Source: Acanthopleura granulata (taxonomy: Eukaryota; Mollusca; Polyplacophora; Chitonida; Chitonidae). From it: a DNA stretch of 64,000 nt. The DNA lies in contig JABBOT010000002.1 of assembly GCA_016165875.1 (NCBI GenBank), forward strand, positions 38,343,868 to 38,407,867, written 5' to 3'. The stretch's first letter is position 1. Each line of letters opens with the position of its first letter. Of the stretch, positions 12,301 through 24,400 are shown in pieces. The position numbers were made by a program, and so were the translations under genes. The notes under the pieces are model-generated. The model searched no databases. It saw only the letters and a program-made list of their open reading frames with translations, and was not told the DNA's origin.

Positions 12301-15300
12301 AACTCAGGAACTATACACATCACTTTTTCTCTCCCATAAGGAAGGTGACACTTCAGCCTACGTACAATTTATGTTCAAAACTGCATTTATCTTCATTATT
12401 AATTTGCCACTGATCATAAATTTTCCTGAAGACATTCCTAAGAAAAGAGAAGATTCTGTAGATCAGATCTTAGGATCAGGGCCCGGTGCGAGTTCGCACT
12501 TCACTCCCAAATCACACTAAGCTCTAAGCCAAGTGAGTTTCACTCAAGTTCACTTAGCTCAAAACACACTAAACCTCAATGAGCTTGAACCCTCACTTAA
12601 AACTCACCAGATGAGAACTCTAAGATCTCTGTAGGTACGAAATGAGTGAACTGTTAATACAGTTGCCAAATATTACTTCTTGGCTCCACAAAGGAGCTTG
12701 CATGTGCCCTCAAACCAGCATATTGAGATGTAAAAGTGAGTTGTGATACAACAACAACGGATCGGACAAGACATTTGACCCACCTACGTAAACAAGTTTC
12801 TTGAAATACCACATCAAACAGTAAAAGTCAATTCACTCCGCTAAGCGTGACACGGCGGCAACTGTCACTGTACATTATGTAATTATTATGTGCCTCTCAG
12901 AGTTATGTCCCTTGTTTGTCTGGACGCTGTGAACACCAGACAGGTTTTGTTAGCGTCCTCACCATGTGGTAAGTTTAACCCCATTTTTGCTCATTAGATC
13001 TATGTAACAATTGCAATGGTGGAATCATGCGCATGTAGTTTGAACAAGTAAACGAAGTATCTCTATAGATATTGCCAGATAAAGTCTGAGCACGTGGGCA
13101 CGTGACCAGAAATTTCAACACGCAATCATGGGGAATATAATTTGTACGTGGTGTTATTCACTGTGTAACACAACCAGCTAACGTTAGAATGTTAACAAGA
13201 AGATTTGTCAGATGTGTACGTTATGTTTTAGTTGACCAGTAAGTGACAAACTGTACATATAGCTTTTTATGGATTTAACGTTACTAGGTGTAACGTGCGG
13301 TCGTACCTTTATGTTAACGCATTTTATGGTTCCATTTCTGTAATAATGTGCCAATATACTGATGTTGAGCGCCATAATATGTTATGATAAGGTGAAGATG
13401 GTTTGTATTTGATATGAAATACAGTGGTTTCATGCAACTTTTGATTGTACACTGCCAAAATATTTCTGTGTACACTGTAAGAACTGCATTTACGTTCAAC
13501 TGTTTATTTTAAGTGTTTACTTTTCAAACACTTACTCTGATTTTGTGTTGCAGTTACAATATGCCATTTGATCTACTATTTGTAGGTGGTTTATGTCCTG
13601 ATACGTGTCGCAACAGGAAGAGCACTGCTGTCCTGATACGTGTCGCAACAGGAAGAGCACTGCTGTCCTGATACGTGTCGCAACAGGAAGAGCACTGCTG
13701 TCCTGATACATGTCGCAACAGGAAGAGCACTGCTGTCCTGATACGTGTCGCAACAGGAAGAGCACTGCTGTCCTGATACGTGTCGCAACAGGAAGAGCAC
13801 TGCTGTGACCCTCAGGCACCTTGAGGTAATGTTGTGAGCATTTTTACTTCCAGTAAGTGACCACTGTGGTCACATTAAGGAGGTTTATGCATATTGAGTT
13901 TGTTTTGCAAAATTACTAGTCATTATCATTCGAAAAGTCGTTGTTGCAGTATTACATTACAAATGCCAACTAGTCATGATGTTTACGTTTAAACACTACT
14001 GTCCTTACCTTACATGTGTTTACAGAAGTGGTTACCAGCTTGACTGACATTTCGAAGTTTCAATGAACATTGTAAGTTACACTGTTCGGGTGATGTCTTA
14101 CATATTGCATTTAAGTAGCATATATTTGATGTTATGCACTGCTGTGTATACCCATGGCCAAAGTACTTACCATGTAGTTGTCACGTTACATGTATATCAT
14201 GATCCACTCACCTCGGAACCTCATAATGTTAATTGCATATGTGCAATAGATAACCGCATGTAGTACTTGGAAATGTACAGTGACTACCGTTGGTAGGATT
14301 ATTGTGTTTACAATAATGGTCACAGTCTTACAATTTTGTCACTGTCATCACAGGGCTTTTCCTCCCCTATTGGGTATTGGCACCAAACCACAAATGTATG
14401 ATGTGTGATCATCAATAAAGCATTTGAATGGCAGTACATTAGACTTTGTCTACATCCTTCGGGCCCAACCCACCCTCATTACTTAAGTTCACTTAGAGTT
14501 GTTTTACGGAATGCAATTTATCCAAGTACACTCTGGTAAGTAAATTTAGAAGCCCAAATGCACTTTGTTTAAGTATACTTTTATGAAACTGTGCCCCCGT
14601 GCCCTGTTCTTCAACCAAACTACTGATCCTCTCTAAGGACAAAATAGAACGGGAACTCTGTAAATTAGAACATCAGAAACTGCACTAGAGGAACCAGCAA
14701 CAGGATTTCTCCAATGTAAGCACTTACTGACAGCATAAGTCTTCCTAGTAAAACAGAACAATTCTGATGTCAAGCCATTCTTGTCAGCTCCCATACTTTG
14801 CTTCCAAATAACGGTACTCACCAGCAATGATTATCTGTGGGTGAAACAAGCGAGCATTTTCTGCTAATTTGTCATAATCTATCAGTCCAGTGGCTGTATC
14901 CAGTTTATACGGGAAGGACTCAAAGAACACTGATGTGGCAGAGACCTTGCGTGAACTGGTCATGAATCCGTGACTAAGATGGCCTCCGTCTGGTAGGTCC
15001 AGCCCCATGATTCGCCCATGGGGGCCCACAACACCAGTGTACACGGCAAAGTTAGCCGGGGAGCCCGACAGGGGCTGGACATTCACCCCCCACTTCTCAG
15101 GGTCAAGGCCATACAGCTCCAGAGCCCGCTTCTGACACAAGATCTCTATCTGGTCAATGTACTCGTTCCCACCGTAATACCTGACAACAACAACAACAAC
15201 AGTTCATCAACACATCAAGACTGTGTACAGCACAATGGGCTCTTAACACACTCAAATGTTTAGTATCCTTGGACTTTAATGTCATGCATGATGTATACAG

Positions 15301-15986
15301 ATTCTGAGTAATTTACTTCCACGACTGTATTCAGGCTATTATATGGGTGAAGTTTAGGTTCTTTTTTTTTTCCTTTTTTTTAAACTTTTCGCATTTTTTA
15401 ATTTCTTCCTCAAGATCTATGGACTGAATGAACCAAGTAAAGACTGAGAAGATCCACTACCCTTTGCCAAATACCATAAAAAAATCCTGCCTTCAAGCTG
15501 TTACAAAATGAATGGATTTGAGCACTGAGCCTTGTTCAGGCGCAAAATCACGTGTCATCTGCATCAAGCATTATTTTGTCTCTCAGAATTTTTCCCCAAC
15601 TAATGCCCCTTTTCACAAGAGAGGGAGATAAATTGGGGAAATTCCACAAAATTATGGCTGATCTACTGTGCTTACTCAACTTATATGTAAGTTTGTTTTT
15701 TTTAAGTGTCTCTTGATTAACTCTTCCAAAAAATTAAAATATACGGTCGAAAAATCCTGGGTTAAACACTGCCAACTTACCTCTGTCCAGGTTGACCTTC
15801 GGAGTACTTGTTATTGAGACAGGAGGAGAGAGGTTCTAACACAGCACGGCTGGCAAAGTTCTCGGAGGCGATCAACTCCAGGCCCTTCCTCTGCCTGACC
15901 TTCTCCTTGCGAATGAGGTCGTACATCTCTGGATCAGCCTTTTCCAGACTCACCTGCTCCGTCCAACAGTCTCCAGAGCCGTTCAT
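9341..15986 (-). CDS. SHMT1: Serine hydroxymethyltransferase, cytosolic type (7 coding exons, 469 aa)
   Basis: This PLP enzyme converts serine and tetrahydrofolate to glycine and 5,10-methylene-tetrahydrofolate, feeding one-carbon metabolism. Coding exons in transcript order: 15986-15781, 15180-14822, 12115-11903, 11299-11186, 10612-10490, 10068-9841, 9507-9341. All have AG/GT borders and join in phase to 1410 nt with TGA. Signature blocks are [17 protein letters not shown], the [11 protein letters not shown] region, [13 protein letters not shown] and [11 protein letters not shown]. The Lys of the last block (about residue 245) forms the PLP Schiff base. Length is close to animal cytosolic SHMT (about 480 aa). 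An in-frame TGA three codons before the ATG (15993-15995) argues that this exon encodes no mitochondrial presequence; an alternative upstream exon could still supply one. Introns carry a SINE, a 35-bp minisatellite and a T26 run. Invertebrates may have one or two SHMT genes, so the symbol is approximate. Confidence 0.97.
10200..10448 (-). repeat. SINE copy in SHMT intron
   Basis: A nearly full-length reverse-oriented copy: the ATTTATTTAT tail, GATTGGTGTTTTACGTCATACTC, the GGCGGCCATCATTATGG block, GAGGTTGCTGGCAG and the TTCAC..ACCGCATTGGTGG head region. The 5' end of the element (tRNA A box) is degraded. Confidence 0.85.
11835..11860. repeat. T26 homopolymer
   Basis: Twenty-six consecutive T on the plus strand (A on the transcript strand) in SHMT intron 3, directly downstream of exon 3's donor. 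Likely length-polymorphic. Confidence 0.9.
13594..13805. repeat. 35-bp minisatellite, 6 copies
   Basis: The unit TGTCCTGATACGTGTCGCAA plus CAGGAAGAGCACTGC repeats from 13594, 13629, 13664, 13699, 13734 and 13769 with almost no divergence (one G-to-A change in copy 4). It lies in SHMT intron 2. Because 35 is not a multiple of 3, its open frames are periodic artefacts. Confidence 0.95.
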
Positions 15987-16020
15987 CTCGGGTCAGCTCG
16001 ATTCACAACCAGTAGCAAGC

Positions 16021-16023
16021 ACT
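16021..16023 (-). other. Predicted splice acceptor of the SHMT leader
   Basis: On the minus strand TTTTGTGCTCTAG precedes base 16021, a good acceptor 35 nt before the SHMT ATG. Joined to the donor at 20209 it gives a two-part 5' leader. The prediction rests on consensus alone. Confidence 0.45.
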
Positions 16024-17079
16024 AGAGCACAAAATCAGACTGTCCAACTTTAGAACCTAGCACTGAGTTAAAATCGTAATGCATACACAACCACCACAGC
16101 TGTTTCAATATTCTTCACTGCTGGCGTAAGTCACAAAACTTATATCTCTTAGAGAGGCTACAAGGTACCAGTATTTCAACGCATCAGCCTATTTGAAATC
16201 CAGTTCTATGCCATCTCTAATCCGCTACATATACACAAGGTACCTCTATTTTTATGCACCGGCCTATTTGAAATTACGTTCTGTACTAACAAGAGTAATT
16301 TAACAATGGCCCATCTGGTTATATATCCAGCTGGTCAAACGATGATACACCCTAATTCTTTCAATCTTTGAGATGCCAGGTTTGCTCTTTTTAGACAACG
16401 TATGTATGTAACTGTAAAAGGAATGCACTCTTTCTCTTTCATCACAACATTATTCCACCTAATGGACGTTATGACCATATCTTTAGTTTTACAAAATAAC
16501 TTAGTGAGAAATGTAATTTTAGCTTTCAGTGCTAATACTATCTGTCCGAAACATTAGAGTATACAGCTTCACCAAGATTTCCTGAAATAAAGGTATGGAA
16601 GAAAAATAAAGGCTGAATAATGCAGATAATAGAAGTCAGTGGTGAAAGCAATGGCCAGGTATGTTAAACTATCAAAGCTGCTAGTTACCGGTAGCTCAAC
16701 ACCTGTAAGCGTAGATGCATTTCACTGAGCTACCACAACTGAAGCTGTATGCCAAACCAGTACTATAACCAGTGATGACTGGTTCTTGTATTTATTAGGT
16801 TGAGCTGTTAGTTTAGTCAAACCTGTTGCTACCACTTTGAACCATGTCCACACAGTAAGATTGGACACAGCTTGATTCAGGCAGTCTGATTCTATCAGCT
16901 ATTGTAGAACTCCACTGTATGTCACGCAGGCATACAATGGGAAGAGAATAGCTTTGCCACATGCCCACACTGCAAGGTGATTTATTTTGACATGGCAACT
17001 TACAAAACAGTATTCGACATTCTGCACATACAGGTAGCCCAAATCAAAGCATCATTCTCGCTATTGACCTATTTGTTTG

Positions 17080-17190
17080 ATGTTTAATTACATACTCAGG
17101 AATTTTTCACTTACAGATAGTGTCATAGTGGCCAGATTTAACATTGTGGATTGAGGAAACCAGGATACCTGCAACTTTTGGCAAGGTGCT
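17080..17190 (-). repeat. Degenerate SINE fragment
   Basis: Matches the SINE 3' block (TGATGTTTAATTACATACTC, GAATTTTTCACTTACAGA) with many substitutions. It is old and lacks the head. Confidence 0.5.
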
Positions 17191-18074
17191 AATAAACTTT
17201 TCCTGTGAGAAACAGATAAGCAAGCAATATCTAATCCAGCTTTTAACCAGGTGTCTAGTATAGGATGCTAGGGGTGGCTTCTCTAGTGCTTTGCTTGCCT
17301 TTATCCACCCATTACATGGAATGTTATCATGACTCCGTTCAGGTAAATAAATATATAAATCCACATTGAACCATCTAAGAAATAACCAAATCAGTTCCCC
17401 AGACCCCAGTGCAAGTCAATGCGTCAAGACTGGGGAATACCTAAATGTACTTGAAAACGTTCTTGTTAATCACCCCAGTTAGAGCAAGCCCTGGGGAGCC
17501 AACACCAAACATCTGTACAGGGCCTGTCTATAGTTTCCAGGACACCTTAGCTGGACATGTGAAGCAGACAGTATACCTGCACACCTCTGTGTAACTGCTA
17601 ATATACAATGACAGAATGAGGTCAGCTGTCAACTAACAAGGTTGTTATGACATAGGACCAGCCTCTCCTGTAGGTTATATAAATTTACATAACTGAATAC
17701 TACAGGTATTTCCTCTGCATCTTGTTTATGTGGCCTACTTGTATAAATAATACATTTCCAGGCACACATTTCTGCTTGATTCATCCACCTTAGAGGGCCA
17801 GAGGTTTTTGTGAAGTCTGAAGTTGTGAAAACAACTACAATTTACAAAGTCTATCTGATCAACATGGATTCAGGGCTAGATATACATGCAACAAAATGAA
17901 ATACAGCACAAAATATTCCTTTCTGGAGAGAAGTGTTAAGGGGTGGGGGAGAGTCAGGAGTGAAAGTAAGACTGTAATTGCCAGTGGGAACATCAGACAA
18001 TTTCACTATTGTTCAGGTAATATCATGACAATGTCTCCTTATAGCAGGCTGGATCCTATACAAACACATATATA

Positions 18075-18705
18075 GTGATACCTCAGTGGAATGCCATGTT
18101 GATGACAACAGTCACAACGCCTCACTGGAACGCCATGTTGATGACAACAGACACAATGCCTCACTGGAACGCCATGTTGATGACAACAGACACAATGCCT
18201 CAATGGAACGCCATGTTGATGACAACAGACACAATGCCTCAATGGAACGCCATGTTGATGACAACAGACAATGCCTCAATGGAACGCCATGTTGATGACA
18301 ACAGACACAATGCCTCAATGGAACGCCATGTTGATGACAACAGACACAATGCCTCAATGGAACGCCATGTTGATGACAACAGACACAATGCCTAACTGGA
18401 GCTCAATGTTGATGACACCAACACGATGCCTCACTGGAACGCCATGTTTATGACACCAACACGATGCCTCACTGGAACGCCATGTTGATGACAACAGACA
18501 ATGCCTCACTGGAACGCCATGTTGATGACACCAACACGATGCCTCACTGGAATGCCATGTTGATGACAACAGACAATGCCTCACTGGAACGCCATGTTGA
18601 TGACTACAGATGCGATGCCTAACTGGAACGCCATGCTGAAGACAACAGATACGATGCCTCGCTGGAACGCCATGTTGATGACAACAAACACGAAGCCCCA
18701 CCCAG
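18075..18705. repeat. 39-bp minisatellite, about 16 copies
   Basis: The unit CTCACTGGAACGCCATGTTG plus ATGACAACAGACACAATGC repeats with period 39, with some 36-bp variants lacking ACA. Copies near 18400-18660 are more divergent. Both strands are open in several frames (13-residue periodic peptides), which is a by-product of the period. It lies in the predicted first intron of SHMT. Confidence 0.95.
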
Positions 18706-20208
18706 TTAGTTGTATTATTCGGACACTGTGCTGACCATTCCTCTTATGTGCAGTGCCAAGGGATTAACTATGAAGCCTACCAATGTTAAATTCTAAGGCA
18801 CAGTACAGTTGGATCCTAACCTTCAATCCTACACTCTTCGTGCTCGAAGGATGCAAGGAGGGTCGGTCCATGATATACTGACCCTCTGCCGACCATACTT
18901 CAATACCGATTTTCAGCACACCGATGTGGTGACTCGCAGTCCTGTAAACACTAACTGAACTCGTCTTATGACTTTTTGTCATTGTCAGGCCATGGTAAGC
19001 CAAAACGTGACATATCCGGTTACTGTATCCAGCACTCTGCCTGCTGATTTGTTTTCTTGTCCTTACTAATTACTCCGTTACTGAAAATGGAATGTTTGAT
19101 CATGATGATCGCCGTATTTGTGCCTTGGAAAGGTGAGAATCGAGAAGGACCTCTTATTTTCAAGTAACACTGTATTAAATACATGAGCGATATGACTTTA
19201 CCAACCTCCCTCATTAAAAACTGCCCCAGGTTGAGGTATTTCATAACGCTCATGACAGATTTACAAGCTGAGTTTGAATTTTGTCTATAGAAGGTTTTGG
19301 GACTAAGGTAGTGCCGACTTATCTGAATAAGAAAGGCTTTGACAGAGTCATCACAGTTTTACAAGAGAGTAAAATAAATGTGTAACTTTAAACTAACTTG
19401 AAAGTTAGAATATAGAAGTGATGCCGCCGGGAAATGTAGCAAAATGATAAGCAGATCATGGCGCCATAATCCAACCATCATATCATGTATCATGACCGGA
19501 TGATACGCCAACACTGACAGCAGATTTGCTCACCATGGGCCTACGGTCAGCATACGGTCTGTGTATAGTCAGCGGATCAGTCCAGCAACGATGGGTGGGG
19601 GATATAAGGTTTGGATTCGACTGTACTGTACGACTCCGTTGGGAAGTGAACCCTGGATCTATTCATACACAGCTGTTAGACTTAGGGGACCTCTATTACT
19701 GTCTGCAAGATCACAGGTTCACACATTATTTGGTCTAGAGGAACAGGTCTACTGATAAATATACTTCTACTGGACACTTCTAGGTTACTGACATGACTAC
19801 CGCACAATTTACAACCCACAGCGGTAGGCCTACGGTAAAACTAGGTTTCCATTGCGACTGATCAATGAATCAACAAGCGCTGAAAACGTTTCGTCAACAC
19901 CGGTCAGTAAATCTTCCATAAGATGCCTCTGTACATAGAATTCTGTGTCGAGAATTGTTTAGAAGCTGATCTGTTTATGTATGTTTTATTTCCCGCCAAT
20001 CGATGCGTGGTTCTCATTAAAACCACAGAAACGTACAAGCCTTGGCGCAGTGCAATGTCACATATTGCGCTCTGAATACGGTATCACAATATAACTTAAA
20101 AGTCCTTGAACGTGGTTCTATGACAACGATGTAAGAGAATGGCATGTGTTTACACTGACCTATTTTGGTAAACACGTGTATGCCGCGGTCACCTTAATCA
20201 ATACTCAC

Positions 20209-20235
20209 CCTGTCGCATTCACCAGAGCCAAGACC
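20209..20235 (-). other. Predicted non-coding first exon of SHMT
   Basis: Ends in ACAGG at a strong donor GTGAGT (20208-20203). It starts roughly 30 bases after the TATA box, so it is only about 25 nt. It contains ATG CGA CAG G, the start of a predicted upstream ORF. It could belong to another transcript, but no other minus-strand gene starts between here and SHMT. Confidence 0.45.
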
Positions 20236-20256
20236 GATGTATGAACCACTGACCGC

Positions 20257-20307
20257 TTTATACCACGAGGACCAACAAACTCCGCCTACTTACAGGCCTT
20301 GGCCAAT
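20257..20307 (-). promoter_or_regulatory. Core promoter: TATA box and CCAAT box, probably of SHMT
   Basis: On the minus strand an ATTGG (inverted CCAAT, 20307-20303) lies about 45 bases before a TATAAA (20262-20257), with a GGCGG motif between them. A strong splice donor follows 50 bases downstream. This spacing is classical for RNA polymerase II promoters. Assignment to SHMT rests on strand and on the absence of any other gene before the SHMT ATG. Confidence 0.5.
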
Positions 20308-20740
20308 CAAAGCTCTACAAGAGGTGCGCGCTCTACCGGAGAAAACAGTTTCAGGAAAAGATAACTATTTTTCTAAGCGCCAAAATACCGCCATGGTAGT
20401 TTCAGTTACGAATAATATTGCGCTGGTATCAGAAATGAGAGCGATATTTAAATTAGTTGAATATTTGAAATGGTTCAACTAAGGAATAAAACAGGTATGG
20501 AAATTCGTCTGAGTTCGCTTAACATCCCTTGCATCCCTTGAAGCCCACTGATTGTTGCTAACATTTCTAGTAACAAAATGCCATACACCAGTTATCAACC
20601 CTTAAAATTAACACCAGTCATATAAGACTGAATTGATCACGTATTTGATCCATGCAGCAAATATGCAGCTTTTCATGACGTCAGATTCATTCATCAAATA
20701 ATTAGCCATAAATGGCTACAGTATTTATGAGTGACTGCAA

Positions 20741-20938
20741 GTCCTCTGCGGTTGAGGTGATTGATGTGTTTGCGCAGCGCTAGGGCCAACGAGCACCTCA
20801 CCAATGCAAGTTCAAGCCCAGCTCATGCTGTCTTCCTCTGGGCTCAGCCTGGTTTCCTCCAACCAAAATGCTGGTCGCCATTGTATAAGTAATGGATTTT
20901 TGAGTACAATGTAAAACAGTCAAATAAATAAATAAATG
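20741..20938 (+). repeat. SINE copy, internally deleted
   Basis: Forward copy with a degenerate head (CAGCGCTAG, AAGTTCAAGCCCAGCTCATG as B-box region), then CTGGTTTCCTCCAACCAAAATG and the tail CAAATAAATAAATAAAT. The central block holding the TCCCACGTACG region is deleted. Confidence 0.8.
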
Positions 20939-21459
20939 AAGGATAGCAACAGGAAATGTAAGACAAGACAAAATCACTGAAGTATATTTTTTTTATCACA
21001 GAATAATGGACGGAGATGACATTATCTCAACATTACAATCGCTACACAAATGGCTATGGAAGGTCTAAAATGCATACAATTAACCATACTGAACATTATT
21101 AACAAATATTGGACACTAAACAATACACAGTTAGCATGTCTAGAAATGAAATTTGAAGTAACTGTATCATCAACAACATTTCTACAGGAAAAAAATCAAA
21201 TGTATACATTATCAGAATATATGTGATACATTAAAATGAAACAACTTATCGAATGCTGGACATCTGATTTGACAAAAATTAGATGATCTTGATTTACTGA
21301 TGATGGAACATATGATAGAGATCTCAAAAAGCTGAATGCTGAAGTATATTCGCATGTATTTCTGTTGGACGGAATTTAGGAGCCTTGCAACCTGAACATG
21401 TGCACAATTATTACATCGGGTGTGCACAATTCTTTCTAATGACAAAATATCTATGTGAC

Positions 21460-24400
21460 TTAGAAGTCATTGTCGCTGTCATCTAGATCATTTCTTCGCG
21501 GAGGTGGTCGGCCGTGGATATTATGCGTCATCTCCACTTCTTCATCACTGCCATTATCCTCCTCCACATCCAGGTCATTGTCATCCAGCCCAATGTCAGA
21601 GCCACTCTCATCACTCCCACTATCCTGTAGGAATCAAAAATGACTTTGCAATGTCTGATGCAATAACACAAGAAACTAGGACAATGACTCCCTCTTTTGT
21701 CTGTCCCTTCACCTGAATCTTGTCCGTGACTGGCTGATGTGTATTATCTTCATTGTACAAGAAATGGTCATGCTAGCGTTATAACTAACTTCAATGGGTC
21801 TAGTACTTAAGCACATGTACGCCTTATTTTATCTGACAATTTAAACAATAACCTATGTTTTGATCTATAGGTTGTATACATTTTCAGTCATTCGTGTACT
21901 TGACAACTGCCATTATTTGTGCTCAAGTGTAGACGAGAGGGTCTCATGGAAGAAAAGTTATTACTACTGATTACACATAGTAAATATCTGACATGTTGTA
22001 AGTTTACCCATTTTGTGCTGAAAAACCCTAAATGTCCTACTCTAAGAAACATTCATTTAAGTACTACTGAGGGTGTGATAAAATCTGAACAGCACTACTG
22101 AGGGTTGTGATAAAATCTGAACAGTACCATTAAGGGTGTGACAGAATTTCAACTGAATTTATTTCAAACCACAGAGTGGTGATTACTCCTGTAATGGCCA
22201 CAAACTAAAAAATCTCTGGACTTCATCGATGTACCTCATACAGAGTGTCATCTTCATGTACAACAACACAGAGACACAAGTGTATATGAATATTATAAGA
22301 CAAACACTTACATCATCATCATCGCTGAGGCCAGCTGTCATGGAGCCGACCACTCTGGGTTTGTCTCGTCCTCCCATCCCAGTCACTGCAAGGAAACAGC
22401 ATCAGCACTGAGGTAACCCGCATGTCATGTCACTCAGGGAAAGCAGTGATAACAATGCAGAGAACACACCACAGTCATGCATGAATAAACAAATGAAAAA
22501 CATACGGCTTGCACTACGGCTTTACTTTCAGAAAACTCACTATCTTATTCAATGAAAAGGGCTTTTAATTATTTATAAAACACAATTCAGAAACCGGCAT
22601 GGACGAAAAGCTTGTCTTGGTTTCACAGACACTAAATCTTGGGTCCACTTTTCCTCATCCTGAGCACACAGAGCTTTTCTGCTTACTTTCAGGCCGTGTA
22701 CGATGGTGGATGGGCCGGTCTCGTCGCCGTGGCACTCGCTCTTCCTCTGATTCCGATGCTCCATCATCATCATCCTCAGCTACCAATCCTGGGACATGCA
22801 TAACAACATCAACATCATTACAATGTACAAGTATCTATTTAAAACTGCACCAGAAAAATGGAACATGAGCATATTGTAAGGGTTGCCATTATTTTAAATG
22901 CCCTCTGGTCTTGGATATCTGATGCGTGGATTTAAAAGAGTGAAATTGAAGAAAAAATAAAAGATACAACCCGCTATGTCTTTCAGGTATTAGATACTAC
23001 TGGAATATATGACATGTCTATCATTTTATTGTGGTTTTATGTACTAACCTCCAAATTCATCATCAAAGTCTATCTGGTCTTCTTGTGATTTATTTTCTTC
23101 CAGCTTCAGCTTATCAGCCATCAGTTTTAGAGCTGCTTCAGTTTCCTGTGTGACATATGCATATTGAAATACAATAGCAGTCAGAGAGAGACGCAGGCTC
23201 ATGTCAGTATATGCATCAATAGTGTAAATTACCCAGTAAAGTAAACAAGTATAAACCTTGACACAGTTATATAACAAATTCATGAAAAAGAATAAATATT
23301 TACAAAAACATGAGTGTTATAATCTACAGTTTAACAGAATTATATTAAGGGTTCAAGAAAAATCTGTGCTTTAGTCTATATAACAATAAATGGCCTAAGC
23401 ATGCCTGATTTGCTCATATTTTAAAAAAACCTACAGTCCACATAAATGTGACATATCGATACTTATTAAAACCAAAACTCACTTCTAATTTATCCTGTTC
23501 TGATCTGTGATAATCCTCCAGCTGATGTTCCAGGTAAGCCAAGTTTCTAAACTTGACCAGGTAAACCTCATAGAGTTTCTGTAAATCCACTTCGAACTTC
23601 TCATACTCATCCATGTAGGCAGGCCTATGACACAAACAGCACAGCTCATCTATCGTGCCAAACAATATAATACAAGCAGTGTATGTTCATAGCTGTAGCA
23701 CAATGTCACATGCAGAATCATCAGCGTCTTGAGAAAGAAGAACTATTAAAACACTTGTTTGTTTTGATTTTCATTTATCCTGGTACTTTCCAGTTTGAAG
23801 TTTAAGAATGGACGGAAAGCCAATTATCAATGGGTAACTTGACAGTTTAAAATATGCATCTACAAATACGACATGTCATTACTGAAAACAGAATTCACCA
23901 CTTACATCCTAAAGCACTTAAAAGTTTTGTTTCTTGGTTGGGATGATCAACTAAAAACATCAATTGCTACCTGACACTCTGAAGAGTTTGCAATCGTTTC
24001 TGATTTCTTTCCAACTCATTTTTCTTCTTATCTATTTTTGCATCCAAGTTGACTTCATCAGAGGCTACATTATCAAGCATGTTCATCGTCTTCTGAATTT
24101 CATTCTGAAAATCAACACATCAATTTGTAAAAAGCACAGTTACAGGAAAAATGCATTGTTCACTTTTGTATTTCAAGAAACCTCCTGCAAGCTTACTAAT
24201 TGACAAGTGTAATTCATTCATAAGGAAAGAGAAATGTGTGCTCAGCAACACTTAGACATTGGAGTTGAACTCTTAGAAAACATTGATAATCCACTGCACA
24301 AGGCAAAAAATAAAACAAGGCACCACATGTTTCTGTAACATTTACACTTGACCATAAAAAAGACAATTCTGCAAAACTTCAGTGCTGTGTTAGTCTCATC

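Noticed and set aside
13532..13819. Repetitive frame [18 protein letters not shown]
   Set aside because: The 35-bp minisatellite read through three frames; it lies within an SHMT intron.
18039..18701. Repetitive Met/Trp/His/Cys-rich frames on both strands
   Set aside because: Products of the 39-bp minisatellite period, open in several frames at once.
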